Positions 1-5,572 of a stretch of 5,797 bases of DNA are shown piece after piece; position 1 is the first letter of the stretch, and each line of letters begins with the position of its first letter. Source of the stretch: Aquabacterium sp. (GTDB lineage Bacteria > Pseudomonadota > Gammaproteobacteria > Burkholderiales > Burkholderiaceae_C); assembly GCA_017989885.1 (NCBI GenBank), contig JAGNPA010000136.1, forward strand, positions 1 to 5,797, written 5' to 3'. A program made the translations under genes and the position numbers. The notes under the pieces were generated by a model, which saw only the letters and a list, made by a program, of their open reading frames with translations, did not search any database and was not told where the DNA came from.

Positions 1-2294
1 CGCTGCATGCGGCCCGCATTGGGGAAGTCGTTGATGTAGGCCGACCCCAGCGAGGTGGACAACGAGGCGCTGATCGCGGCAAAGTCCACCCCGAGGGCAT
101 TGGCCTTGTCGCGGTCAATGTCGATCTGCAGCTGAGGCGCGTCTTCCAGACCTTCCGGACGCAGGCCCGTCAGGATGGGGCTTTGCATCGCCATGCCCAG
201 CAGCTGGTTGCGTGCGGCCAGCAGCGCTTCATGACCCAGCGAGGCCCGGTCTTGCACGCGCACGGCGAAACCGGTGGCGTTGCCCAGCTCCATGATCGGG
301 GGCGGCACCAGCGGGTAGATGAAGGCATCGCGCACGCCCATCAACGCACCAAAGGCGCGCTTGGACAGGGCCTGGGCGCTGTGTTCGTCGCCCTTGCGCT
401 CGCTGTGATCCTTCAGAGAGACGAAGGCCAGGCCGGCGTTCTGACCCGATCCCGAGAAGCTGAAGCCGACCACGCCCACCACGGACTTGACCTCGGATTG
501 CTTGAGGTAGAAGTCTTCCACCTGCTTCATGACCGCCTCGGTGCGCTGGGCCGTGGCACCGGCGGGCAGTTGCACCAGGGTGATCAGGCTGCCCTGGTCT
601 TCATCGGGCAGGAAGGAGGTGGGCATGCGGACGTACATCCAGCCCACGGCACCGACGATGACCGCGTAGATGACCAGGGTGCGGCCACCGCGGCGGACCA
701 GACGGGCCGCCCAGCTTTCGTAGCCATGGGTGGTGGAGCTGAAGGCGCGGTTGAACCAGCCAAAAAAGCCCTTCTTCTCGTGGTGATCGTCGGCGGCGGG
801 CTTGAGCAGGGTCGCGCACAGGGCCGGGGTCAGGGTCAGGGCCAGGAAGGCCGAGAACAGGATGGAGGCCACCATCGACAGCGAGAACTGCCGGTAGATG
901 TTGCCCACCGAGCCGGCAAAGAAGGCCATCGGGATGAACACCGACACCAGCACCACGGTGATGCCGACGATGGCGCCACTGATCTGGCCCATGGCCTTGC
1001 GGGTGGCGGCCAGTGGGGGCAGCCCCTCTTCGACCATGATGCGCTCGACGTTCTCGACCACCACGATGGCGTCGTCGACCAGGATGCCGATGGCCAGCAC
1101 CATGCCGAACATGGTCAGCACGTTGATGGAAAAGCCGAACACCGACATCACGCCGAAAGTGCCCAGCAGGGCCACCGGCACGACCAGGGTCGGGATCAGG
1201 GTGTAGCGCCAGTTCTGCAGGAACAGGAACATCACCAGGAACACCAGGATCACGGCTTCCACCAGGGTCTGCACAACCTGGGTGATGGACAGCTCGATGA
1301 AGCCCGAGGTGTCATACGGCACGGAATAGTCCACGCCCGACGGGAAGTACTTGCGCAGCTCTTCCAGACGCTCCTTGGCCGCGGTGGCCGTGGCCAGTGC
1401 GTTGCCGGTGGGCGAGAGCTGGATGGCCATGGCCAAGGCGGGCTTGCCGTTGAGGCGGGCGTACTCGCTGTAGCTTTGCGCCCCCAGCTCGACCCGGGCC
1501 ACGTCCTTCAAACGCACGGTGGCACCGTCGGCCTTGGCGCGCAGCACGATGTTGCCGAACTGCTCGACGTTGCTGAGTTGCCCTGCCACCACCACAGTGG
1601 CCGACACGGTCTGCTCGGTCAGGTTGGGCAACTCGCCCAGGCCCCCTGCGGGCACCAGCGCGTTCTGGGCGCGGATGGCGGCATTGACCTCGGCCACGCT
1701 CAGGCCGTAGGACACGAGCTTGGCCGGGTCGACCCAGATGCGCATGGCACGCTCGGTGCCGAACATGGTGACTTGGCCGACGCCGGGCACACGCTGCATT
1801 TCGGGCACGATGTTGCGCGAAGCGTAGTCCCCCAGCGCCACCGGGTCGTAGGCCGGGTTGCTGGACGACAGCATCACGAACATCAGGATGTTGCTGCGGG
1901 TCTTTTCAACCTTCACGCCCTGCTGCGTCACCGCACTGGGCAGACGCGGCGTGGCGCGCGAGAGGCGGTTTTGCACCTCGACCTGGGCCAGGTCGATGTT
2001 GGTGCCGGATTCGAAGGTGACCGTGATGGCTGCCGTGCCGTTGGCCTGGCTGACCGACTCCATATAGGCGAGGCCGGGCGCGCCGTTGAGCTCCTGCTCG
2101 ATGACGTTGACAACTGCTTCGTCGAGCGTCTTGGCCGAGGCGCCGGGATAGACGGCGCTGATGACGACCGACGGCGGCGCCACGGTCGGGTACTGGGCCA
2201 CGGGCAACTGCGTGACCGCCACCGCACCGAACACCAGGATGAAGAGGGCGATCACCCACGCAAAGATGGGCCGATCAATGAAGAAACGTGACAT
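1..2294 (-). CDS. acrB: RND multidrug efflux pump, inner-membrane permease (AcrB/MexB-like, HAE1 family), 3' end outside window
   Basis: Proton-driven trimeric exporter that takes drugs from the periplasm and outer leaflet of the inner membrane and passes them to an outer-membrane channel. The 764 codons present are colinear with E. coli AcrB (about 1049 residues). The protein opens MSRFFIDRPIFAWVIAL, giving TM1, followed by the first large periplasmic loop to about residue 335. TM2-TM6 follow at about 337-500, then TM7 near 540 and the start of the second periplasmic loop with the family signature SFLPDEDQG. The proton-relay pair D407-D408 sits in TM4 (GILVDDAIVVVENVER), at the same numbers as in AcrB; the partner lysine of TM10 lies outside. 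The sequence leaves the window at YINDFPNAGRMQ, in the docking domain. Of six drug-pocket phenylalanines known in AcrB, F178, F611, F613 and F624 are present, while positions 136 and 606 carry Ile and Val. The start is supported by a GGGAG ribosome site and the family N-terminus. It is the second gene after the adaptor. The family is certain; the substrates cannot be read. Confidence 0.97.
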   Translation of the reverse strand, partial: MSRFFIDRPIFAWVIALFILVFGAVAVTQLPVAQYPTVAPPSVVISAVYPGASAKTLDEAVVNVIEQELNGAPGLAYMESVSQANGTAAITVTFESGTNIDLAQVEVQNRLSRATPRLPSAVTQQGVKVEKTRSNILMFVMLSSSNPAYDPVALGDYASRNIVPEMQRVPGVGQVTMFGTERAMRIWVDPAKLVSYGLSVAEVNAAIRAQNALVPAGGLGELPNLTEQTVSATVVVAGQLSNVEQFGNIVLRAKADGATVRLKDVARVELGAQSYSEYARLNGKPALAMAIQLSPTGNALATATAAKERLEELRKYFPSGVDYSVPYDTSGFIELSITQVVQTLVEAVILVFLVMFLFLQNWRYTLIPTLVVPVALLGTFGVMSVFGFSINVLTMFGMVLAIGILVDDAIVVVENVERIMVEEGLPPLAATRKAMGQISGAIVGITVVLVSVFIPMAFFAGSVGNIYRQFSLSMVASILFSAFLALTLTPALCATLLKPAADDHHEKKGFFGWFNRAFSSTTHGYESWAARLVRRGGRTLVIYAVIVGAVGWMYVRMPTSFLPDEDQGSLITLVQLPAGATAQRTEAVMKQVEDFYLKQSEVKSVVGVVGFSFSGSGQNAGLAFVSLKDHSERKGDEHSAQALSKRAFGALMGVRDAFIYPLVPPPIMELGNATGFAVRVQDRASLGHEALLAARNQLLGMAMQSPILTGLRPEGLEDAPQLQIDIDRDKANALGVDFAAISASLSTSLGSAYINDFPNAGRMQ

Positions 2295-2301
2295 GCGCGC
2301 G

Positions 2302-2306
2302 CTCCC
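2302..2306 (-). promoter_or_regulatory. Ribosome binding site of the RND permease gene
   Basis: GGGAG on the minus strand lies 7 bases before the ATG at 2294, inside the 12-base gap after the adaptor stop codon. It fixes the permease start and, with the short gap and no terminator, supports one adaptor-permease transcript. Confidence 0.7.
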
Positions 2307-3593
2307 TTACTTCGAGGCCGCAGCCGATGCGGCAGGCGTGGCCGAGTCGGGCGCCGCGCCCATGCCGGCTTGCGCGCTCGGCTGCTGCCAGGGCACGGCC
2401 TTGACGGGCGCCTTGGGGTTCATCATCTTCTGGAAGCCGTCGACCATGACCTGCTCGCCGGTCTTCAGCCCCCCCAGCACCACCCAGTTCGTGCCCTTGG
2501 CGCCGCCCAGTTTGACCTGGCGGGGCGCGACCATGCCCTTGTCGTCGACCACCATCACGGTGTCGGCCTGCGGGCCGCGCGTGACCGCCTGCTGGGGCAG
2601 CAGGATGCCGCCGTCCACCTGGGCCTGGGCCAGGCGCACGCGCACATACATGCCGGGCAGCAGCAGACCTTCGGGGTTGGGCAGTTCGGCACGCAGGGCG
2701 ACCTGCCCCGAGGTGGCGTCCACGCTCAGGTCAGAGAACAGCAGCTTGCCGGGCAAAGGGTATTCGCGGCCGTCGTCCAGCACGATGCGGATCTCGGCGG
2801 CGTCGGCGCCGGCGCGCTTGAGCGAGCCGGCCTTGAGGGCCTCACGCAGCTTGAGCACTTCGGTGGCGGGTTGGGTGAAGTTGACGTAGAGCGGGTGGAC
2901 TTGCTGGATCAATGCCAGTTGGGTGGCCTCACCCTGCCCCACCAGCGCACCTTCGGTGACCAGGGCGCGGCCAATGCGGCCCGAGATGGGTGCGGTCACG
3001 CCGGCATAGCCCAGGTTGATGCGCGCGGTCTGCACCGCCGCCTTGGCGCCGGCCACATCGGCCTGTGCCTGACGCTGCGCCACCTGGGCATTGAGGAATT
3101 CTTGTGGGCTGATGGCCTTGGCGGCCTGCAGCGGCTCATAGCGCTTGACCAGGGCGCTGGCCTGCGCCAGGTTGGCCTCGGCCTTGGCCTGGGTGGCCTG
3201 GGCGCTGTCGAGCGCGGCCTGGAAGGTGGCCGGGTCGATCTGGAACAGCGGCTGACCCGCCTTCACATCGGCGCCTTCGGTGAACAGGCGCTTTTGCAGG
3301 ATGCCGGCGACGCGGGCGCGGACCTGCGCGGTGCGCACGGCTTCCAGGCGGCCGGGCAACTCGCTCATCACCGGCACGCTTTGCGGCTGCACCGTGATCA
3401 CGCCGACCTGAGCCGGGGGCATGCCACCGCCCGGCGCACCGGCGGGCGCTGCCGCCTTGTCATCGCCACAGCCCGCCAGCAAGGCCACCGTCACCGCACA
3501 CAACGCCAGCCCCATCTTCGAACGGCCAGCCCGTCTGGGCCCCGCATCGTCTTGTTGCGGATGGGATAACACTGTGACATCTTGGCTGGCCAT
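2307..3593 (-). CDS. acrA: RND efflux periplasmic adaptor subunit (membrane fusion lipoprotein, AcrA/MexA-like)
   Basis: 428-residue adaptor that bridges the RND pump and the outer-membrane channel, anchored to the inner membrane by lipid. A hydrophobic segment (27-40) ends in the lipobox LAGC, so C42 is the predicted lipidated cysteine. A Pro/Gly/Ala linker follows (47-61). The first half of the lipoyl domain is at about 91-120 (ARVAGILQKRLFTEGADVKA). An Ala/Gln-rich alpha-helical hairpin spans about 122-196. The second lipoyl half contains VTAPISGRIGR, then come the beta-barrel and membrane-proximal domains with LLPGMYVRVRL and LLPQQAV. The tail is Ala/Pro-rich. Length is normal for the family (about 380-430). 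I chose the ATG at 3593 because AAGAGG lies 5 bases upstream. The open frame continues 19 codons further, but through the operator. A start at M27 (3515) would leave a signal peptide with no basic residues. Residue +2 after the cysteine is Gly, not the Asp that retains lipoproteins in the E. coli inner membrane. It is the first gene of the efflux operon. Confidence 0.95.
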   Translation of the reverse strand: MASQDVTVLSHPQQDDAGPRRAGRSKMGLALCAVTVALLAGCGDDKAAAPAGAPGGGMPPAQVGVITVQPQSVPVMSELPGRLEAVRTAQVRARVAGILQKRLFTEGADVKAGQPLFQIDPATFQAALDSAQATQAKAEANLAQASALVKRYEPLQAAKAISPQEFLNAQVAQRQAQADVAGAKAAVQTARINLGYAGVTAPISGRIGRALVTEGALVGQGEATQLALIQQVHPLYVNFTQPATEVLKLREALKAGSLKRAGADAAEIRIVLDDGREYPLPGKLLFSDLSVDATSGQVALRAELPNPEGLLLPGMYVRVRLAQAQVDGGILLPQQAVTRGPQADTVMVVDDKGMVAPRQVKLGGAKGTNWVVLGGLKTGEQVMVDGFQKMMNPKAPVKAVPWQQPSAQAGMGAAPDSATPAASAAASK

Positions 3594-3598
3594 GGGCA

Positions 3599-3604
3599 CC
3601 TCTT
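3599..3604 (-). promoter_or_regulatory. Ribosome binding site deciding the adaptor start
   Basis: AAGAGG on the minus strand, 5 bases before the ATG at 3593. No comparable site precedes the in-frame alternatives at 3650 or 3515, so this site selects the 428-residue product. Confidence 0.65.
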
Positions 3605-3637
3605 GGAAGACGGATCGGGTCGACAATACGATACCGA

Positions 3638-3643
3638 AATATA
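3638..3643 (-). promoter_or_regulatory. Possible -10 element of the adaptor-permease operon promoter
   Basis: TATATT on the minus strand matches the sigma-70 -10 consensus at 5 of 6 bases, about 45 bases before the adaptor start. Its upstream bases lie in the operator, so a bound repressor would block it. No good -35 hexamer sits at 16-18 bases: the nearest match, CGGACA, is 20 bases away. This is a weak call resting mainly on position. Confidence 0.25.
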
Positions 3644-3665
3644 CATACATTCTTGTATGTATGTG
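3641..3665. promoter_or_regulatory. Palindromic operator in the divergent efflux promoter region, AcrR-type
   Basis: The two arms TACATACAT (3642-3650) and ATGTATGTG (3657-3665) are separated by 6 bases. They are inverted repeats except for the outermost pair. The E. coli AcrR operator, as I recall it, has arms TACATACAT and ATGTATGTA with the same 6-base spacing; 20 of the 24 positions agree. In a second register, 9-base perfect arms (3641-3649 and 3654-3662) flank a 4-base spacer. The site lies between the divergent repressor and adaptor genes and touches putative promoter elements of both. I infer that the adjacent TetR/AcrR-family protein binds here, repressing the pump and itself. Confidence 0.8.
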
Positions 3666-3682
3666 TCCGAATGGACGATAAT
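3653..3682 (+). promoter_or_regulatory. Putative sigma-70 promoter of the repressor gene
   Basis: A good -10 box, GATAAT (3677-3682, 5 of 6 consensus bases), lies 18 bases after a weak -35 box, TTGTAT (3653-3658, 3 of 6). Transcription would begin near 3689, leaving a leader of about 27 bases. The -35 box is inside the right half of the operator, which fits autorepression. The -10 box is the convincing part. Confidence 0.45.
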
Positions 3683-3715
3683 CCCTACACTGTCCCTTGA
3701 TTTTGTGTCACCCCC

Positions 3716-4333
3716 ATGCGCCGCACCAAAGAAGATGCACAACTCACCCGCGAGGTCCTGCTGGACGCTGCGGAAGTGCTGTTTGCGCAGCGCGGGGTGT
3801 CACGCACCTCACTGCAGGAAATTGCCAAGGCGGCGGGGATGACCCGGGGCGCCGTGTACTGGCACTTCAAGGACAAGGCCGAGCTGTTCAACGCCATGAT
3901 GGCACGGACGGCCTCCCCAATGGAAGAGGCCGCGCAGGCTCTGGCGCACAGTCCTCAGCCACCCCTGGTCGAACTCAAGCGGACGGCCATGGACGCGCTG
4001 AACCGCATCGCCCATGACCCGCGTACGCGCCGGGTGTTCGGCATCGCCACCCAGAAGGTGGAGTACGTGGACGACCTGATGGGCGTGCGCGAGCGGCATC
4101 TGGAAATTCACCAGACCTGCCAGCTCTGCGTGAAGACGGCCTTCGAGCGGGCACAGGCCCTGGGCGATGTGTCGGCGCACCTGGATGCGCAGGTGATCGC
4201 GATGAGCTATCAGGCCATGCTCAACGGCCTGATCAACCACTGGATGCTCGACCCCGAAGCCTTCGACTTGGTGTACTGCGGCGAACAGAGTCTGGATCTG
4301 TTCATGCGCGGGCTGCGGCAGCAGGCGGCTTAA
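3716..4333 (+). CDS. acrR: TetR/AcrR-family transcriptional repressor of the efflux operon
   Basis: 205-residue one-component repressor, close in plan to TtgR, AcrR and MtrR. The N-terminus (RRTKEDAQLTREVLLDAAE) is typical of this subgroup. The TetR helix-turn-helix covers about residues 31-51, with the recognition helix in TRGAVYWHF (43-51) and the following KDKAEL. The all-helical ligand and dimer domain (about 60-200) resembles the MAATS-type C-terminal region (TetR_C_2), including DPRTRR and GLINHWMLDPEAFDL. It is divergent from the adaptor gene and next to an AcrR-like operator, so it very probably represses the pump and its own gene. The ligand cannot be predicted; C135 and C138 form a CxxC pair in this domain. 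The ATG at 3716 matches the family N-terminus, but no clear Shine-Dalgarno site precedes it (the bases just before are CACCCCC). Its TAA overlaps the stop codon of the convergent phosphatase gene. The symbol is by analogy with AcrR; ttgR would be equally fair. Confidence 0.93.
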   Translation: MRRTKEDAQLTREVLLDAAEVLFAQRGVSRTSLQEIAKAAGMTRGAVYWHFKDKAELFNAMMARTASPMEEAAQALAHSPQPPLVELKRTAMDALNRIAHDPRTRRVFGIATQKVEYVDDLMGVRERHLEIHQTCQLCVKTAFERAQALGDVSAHLDAQVIAMSYQAMLNGLINHWMLDPEAFDLVYCGEQSLDLFMRGLRQQAA

Positions 4334-4989
4334 GCGGCGCGCACGGCCCCGTCGCTGTGTTCGTCCAGCGTCTCACCAAGGTGCTGGTCATCGGCCCAGC
4401 CCACCAGCGTGAAGCCCTCGGGGCTGTAGAGCAGACGGTTGATGGCCGCGTTGCCCACCTTCCAGGCGCGGGGTGCCTCCAGCGGCAGGCGGTTGGCCGC
4501 GCGGTAAAAGCAGTCGAGCACCCCACCATGGGCCACCACGGCAATGCACCCACCGGGGTGGCGCCGGGCGAGGCCGGCCAGGGTGCCCACCACCCGGTCG
4601 TAGAAAGCCTGCAGGGTTTCGCCACCGTCCGGCCCGAAAGCGGGGTCGCGCTCACGCCAGCGCCGCGCCTGCTCGGGCCAGCGCGCGGTGATTTCCTGGT
4701 GCGTCAAGCCTTCCAGATGACCGAAATGCCGCTCGCGCAAGCCGGGGTCGAGGCTCAAGGTCAGTTGCTGGGCCTGGGCAATGGCCTCGGCCGTGGTGCG
4801 GGCCCGCTGCAGATCGCTGCTGTAGACGGCCTGCAGCGACTCACCCAGCAAGGCCTGCGCCACCCGTTCGGCCTGCCACAGGCCGGTGTCGTTCAAAGGA
4901 ATGTCCGTGTGGCCCTGGATGCGGCTTTCGGTATTCCAGGCGGTTTCCCCGTGGCGGATGGCGAGGATGCGGGTGGCGTGCTCAAGCAT
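4330..4989 (-). CDS. Histidine phosphatase family protein (phosphoglycerate mutase-like, GpmB/CobC type)
   Basis: 219-residue cytoplasmic enzyme of the branch that transfers phosphate through a phosphohistidine. The signature RHGETAWN starts at R12, making H13 the phosphorylated nucleophile. The rest of the active site is visible: R62 in SSDLQRARTTAE, E86 in LRERHFGHLEG (the acid/base), and H154 in VVAHGGVLD. RIQGHTDIPLNDTG (23-36) is usual for small broad-specificity members. Length is normal. Members include phosphatases for sugar phosphates, alpha-ribazole phosphate and other small esters; nothing here selects a substrate, so I give no symbol. I take the ATG at 4989, which puts the signature near residue 12 as in relatives. 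The frame stays open to a TTG at 5023-5025, which is less likely. It lies 57 bases downstream of the DUF1840 gene on the same strand, so co-transcription is possible. The gap has a GC-rich palindrome (5033-5042) but no terminator. Confidence 0.93.
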   Translation of the reverse strand: MLEHATRILAIRHGETAWNTESRIQGHTDIPLNDTGLWQAERVAQALLGESLQAVYSSDLQRARTTAEAIAQAQQLTLSLDPGLRERHFGHLEGLTHQEITARWPEQARRWRERDPAFGPDGGETLQAFYDRVVGTLAGLARRHPGGCIAVVAHGGVLDCFYRAANRLPLEAPRAWKVGNAAINRLLYSPEGFTLVGWADDQHLGETLDEHSDGAVRAA

Positions 4990-5046
4990 GCGCCCATGAT
5001 GCCTCAAGCTTGCTGCAGCGCACAATCCCCCTGGGCGCGCCCGGGA

Positions 5047-5403
5047 TCACACGCCCCAGACGATGGGCTTGTCGGCCGCGTGGGCTTTCTCCAGCATCTG
5101 GATCAGCGGCCAGGCCCGCAGCCGCAGGCTGACCCGCTCCCCCAGGAAACCCGGCTCGCGCGGCTCACCGTCCTCGCGCGCGTCGGCGTCGTCGTCCCGA
5201 GCACGCTCTGGGGCGCTGGCCCCTTCGTCCTCGGCCACCTCGTCCCCCAGCGCGCGCAGGGTCTCCAAAGCGGCCGGCATGTCTTTCGGCTCGATGATGC
5301 CTTTCGCCGCTGGCGCCTTGCCCAGCAGCTTCAACAAGGATTCGGCATGGGCCTGGACCATGAACAGGTCGCCCGTGGCCTGGGATTTGAAGGTGATGGA
5401 CAT
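5047..5403 (-). CDS. DUF1840 domain-containing protein, function unknown
   Basis: 118-residue small soluble protein with no signal peptide or membrane segment. It matches my memory of DUF1840 throughout. The N-terminal block is MSITFKSQATGDLFMVQAHAESLLKLLGK (1-29). It is followed by AKGIIEPKDMPAAL (33-46). The C-terminal block SLRLRAWPLIQMLEKAHAAD ends in PIVWGV (92-118). Between the blocks is a charged, probably disordered stretch (54-83) rich in Asp, Glu and Arg. No catalytic residues are known for the family, so no function is offered. The ATG at 5403 has AAGGGG 9 bases upstream and gives the family N-terminus; an upstream in-frame ATG at 5499 would add 32 residues unlike the family. It probably leads a small transcript into the histidine phosphatase gene and is divergent from the YqiA-like gene. 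I see no convincing promoter for it in the 169-base gap. Confidence 0.92.
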   Translation of the reverse strand: MSITFKSQATGDLFMVQAHAESLLKLLGKAPAAKGIIEPKDMPAALETLRALGDEVAEDEGASAPERARDDDADAREDGEPREPGFLGERVSLRLRAWPLIQMLEKAHAADKPIVWGV

Positions 5404-5412
5404 GGTGAACGA

Positions 5413-5418
5413 CCCCTT
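5413..5418 (-). promoter_or_regulatory. Ribosome binding site deciding the DUF1840 start
   Basis: AAGGGG on the minus strand, 9 bases before the ATG at 5403, preceded by an A/T-rich leader (about 5417-5440). It supports 5403 over the in-frame ATG at 5499. Confidence 0.6.
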
Positions 5419-5464
5419 TTTGAAATTTTCTGTGATTTTTTGGAACACGGCATCTGGCACCCTG

Positions 5465-5557
5465 GGCAGACACGCCCGTTGATGCAGCCGCGCCTGCACA
5501 CGGCATACTGACCGGTGCCTGCCTGCACCGTATCACGGCGCAGCCCTTGTGTCTGCC
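5465..5557. repeat. Spaced inverted repeat, 9-base perfect arms, in the divergent gap
   Basis: GGCAGACAC (5465-5473) and its exact reverse complement GTGTCTGCC (5549-5557) are separated by 75 bases between the DUF1840 and YqiA-like genes. With a one-base skip the match continues for three more bases (CTG and CAG). Chance is a fair explanation in GC-rich DNA; a pair of regulator sites is the alternative. Confidence 0.25.
5508..5536 (+). promoter_or_regulatory. Putative sigma-70 promoter of the YqiA-like gene
   Basis: CTGACC (5508-5513) and TATCAC (5531-5536) each match 4 of 6 consensus bases and are exactly 17 bases apart. Transcription would begin near 5543, about 30 bases before the ATG. 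The spacer contains a small inverted repeat, CGGTGC (5513-5518) and GCACCG (5525-5530). Confidence 0.4.
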
Positions 5558-5572
5558 AGAAAGTCACCTGCC

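Noticed and set aside
183..2291. 702-codon open frame on the plus strand across the permease gene
   Set aside because: It is antisense to a clear RND pump gene. Its His/Gly/Asp/Arg-rich translation with no recognisable domain is what GC-rich coding DNA gives on the opposite strand.
2370..3569. 399-codon open frame on the plus strand across the adaptor gene
   Set aside because: Antisense to a well-supported adaptor, with the same low-information composition and no family motifs.
3665..3676. GTCC-GAAT-GGAC hairpin between the repressor -35 and -10 boxes
   Set aside because: Arms of only 4 bases, not extendable, and easily due to chance beside the much stronger operator.
3491..3742. Short open frames running through the divergent gap and operator
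   Set aside because: They read through the operator and putative promoters, lack ribosome sites and show no family resemblance.
5033..5042. GGGCGCGCCC palindrome between the DUF1840 and phosphatase genes
   Set aside because: Considered as a terminator, but it has no loop and no following T-run on the minus strand. Such GC palindromes are common in this base composition.
5417..5440. T-rich runs on the plus strand near the DUF1840 start, considered as a terminator
   Set aside because: No GC-rich stem precedes them and no plus-strand gene ends there. They read better as an A-rich leader for the DUF1840 gene.
4357..5511. 384-codon open frame on the plus strand spanning the phosphatase and DUF1840 genes
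   Set aside because: It crosses two real genes and their gap in antisense, and its translation has no recognisable domain.
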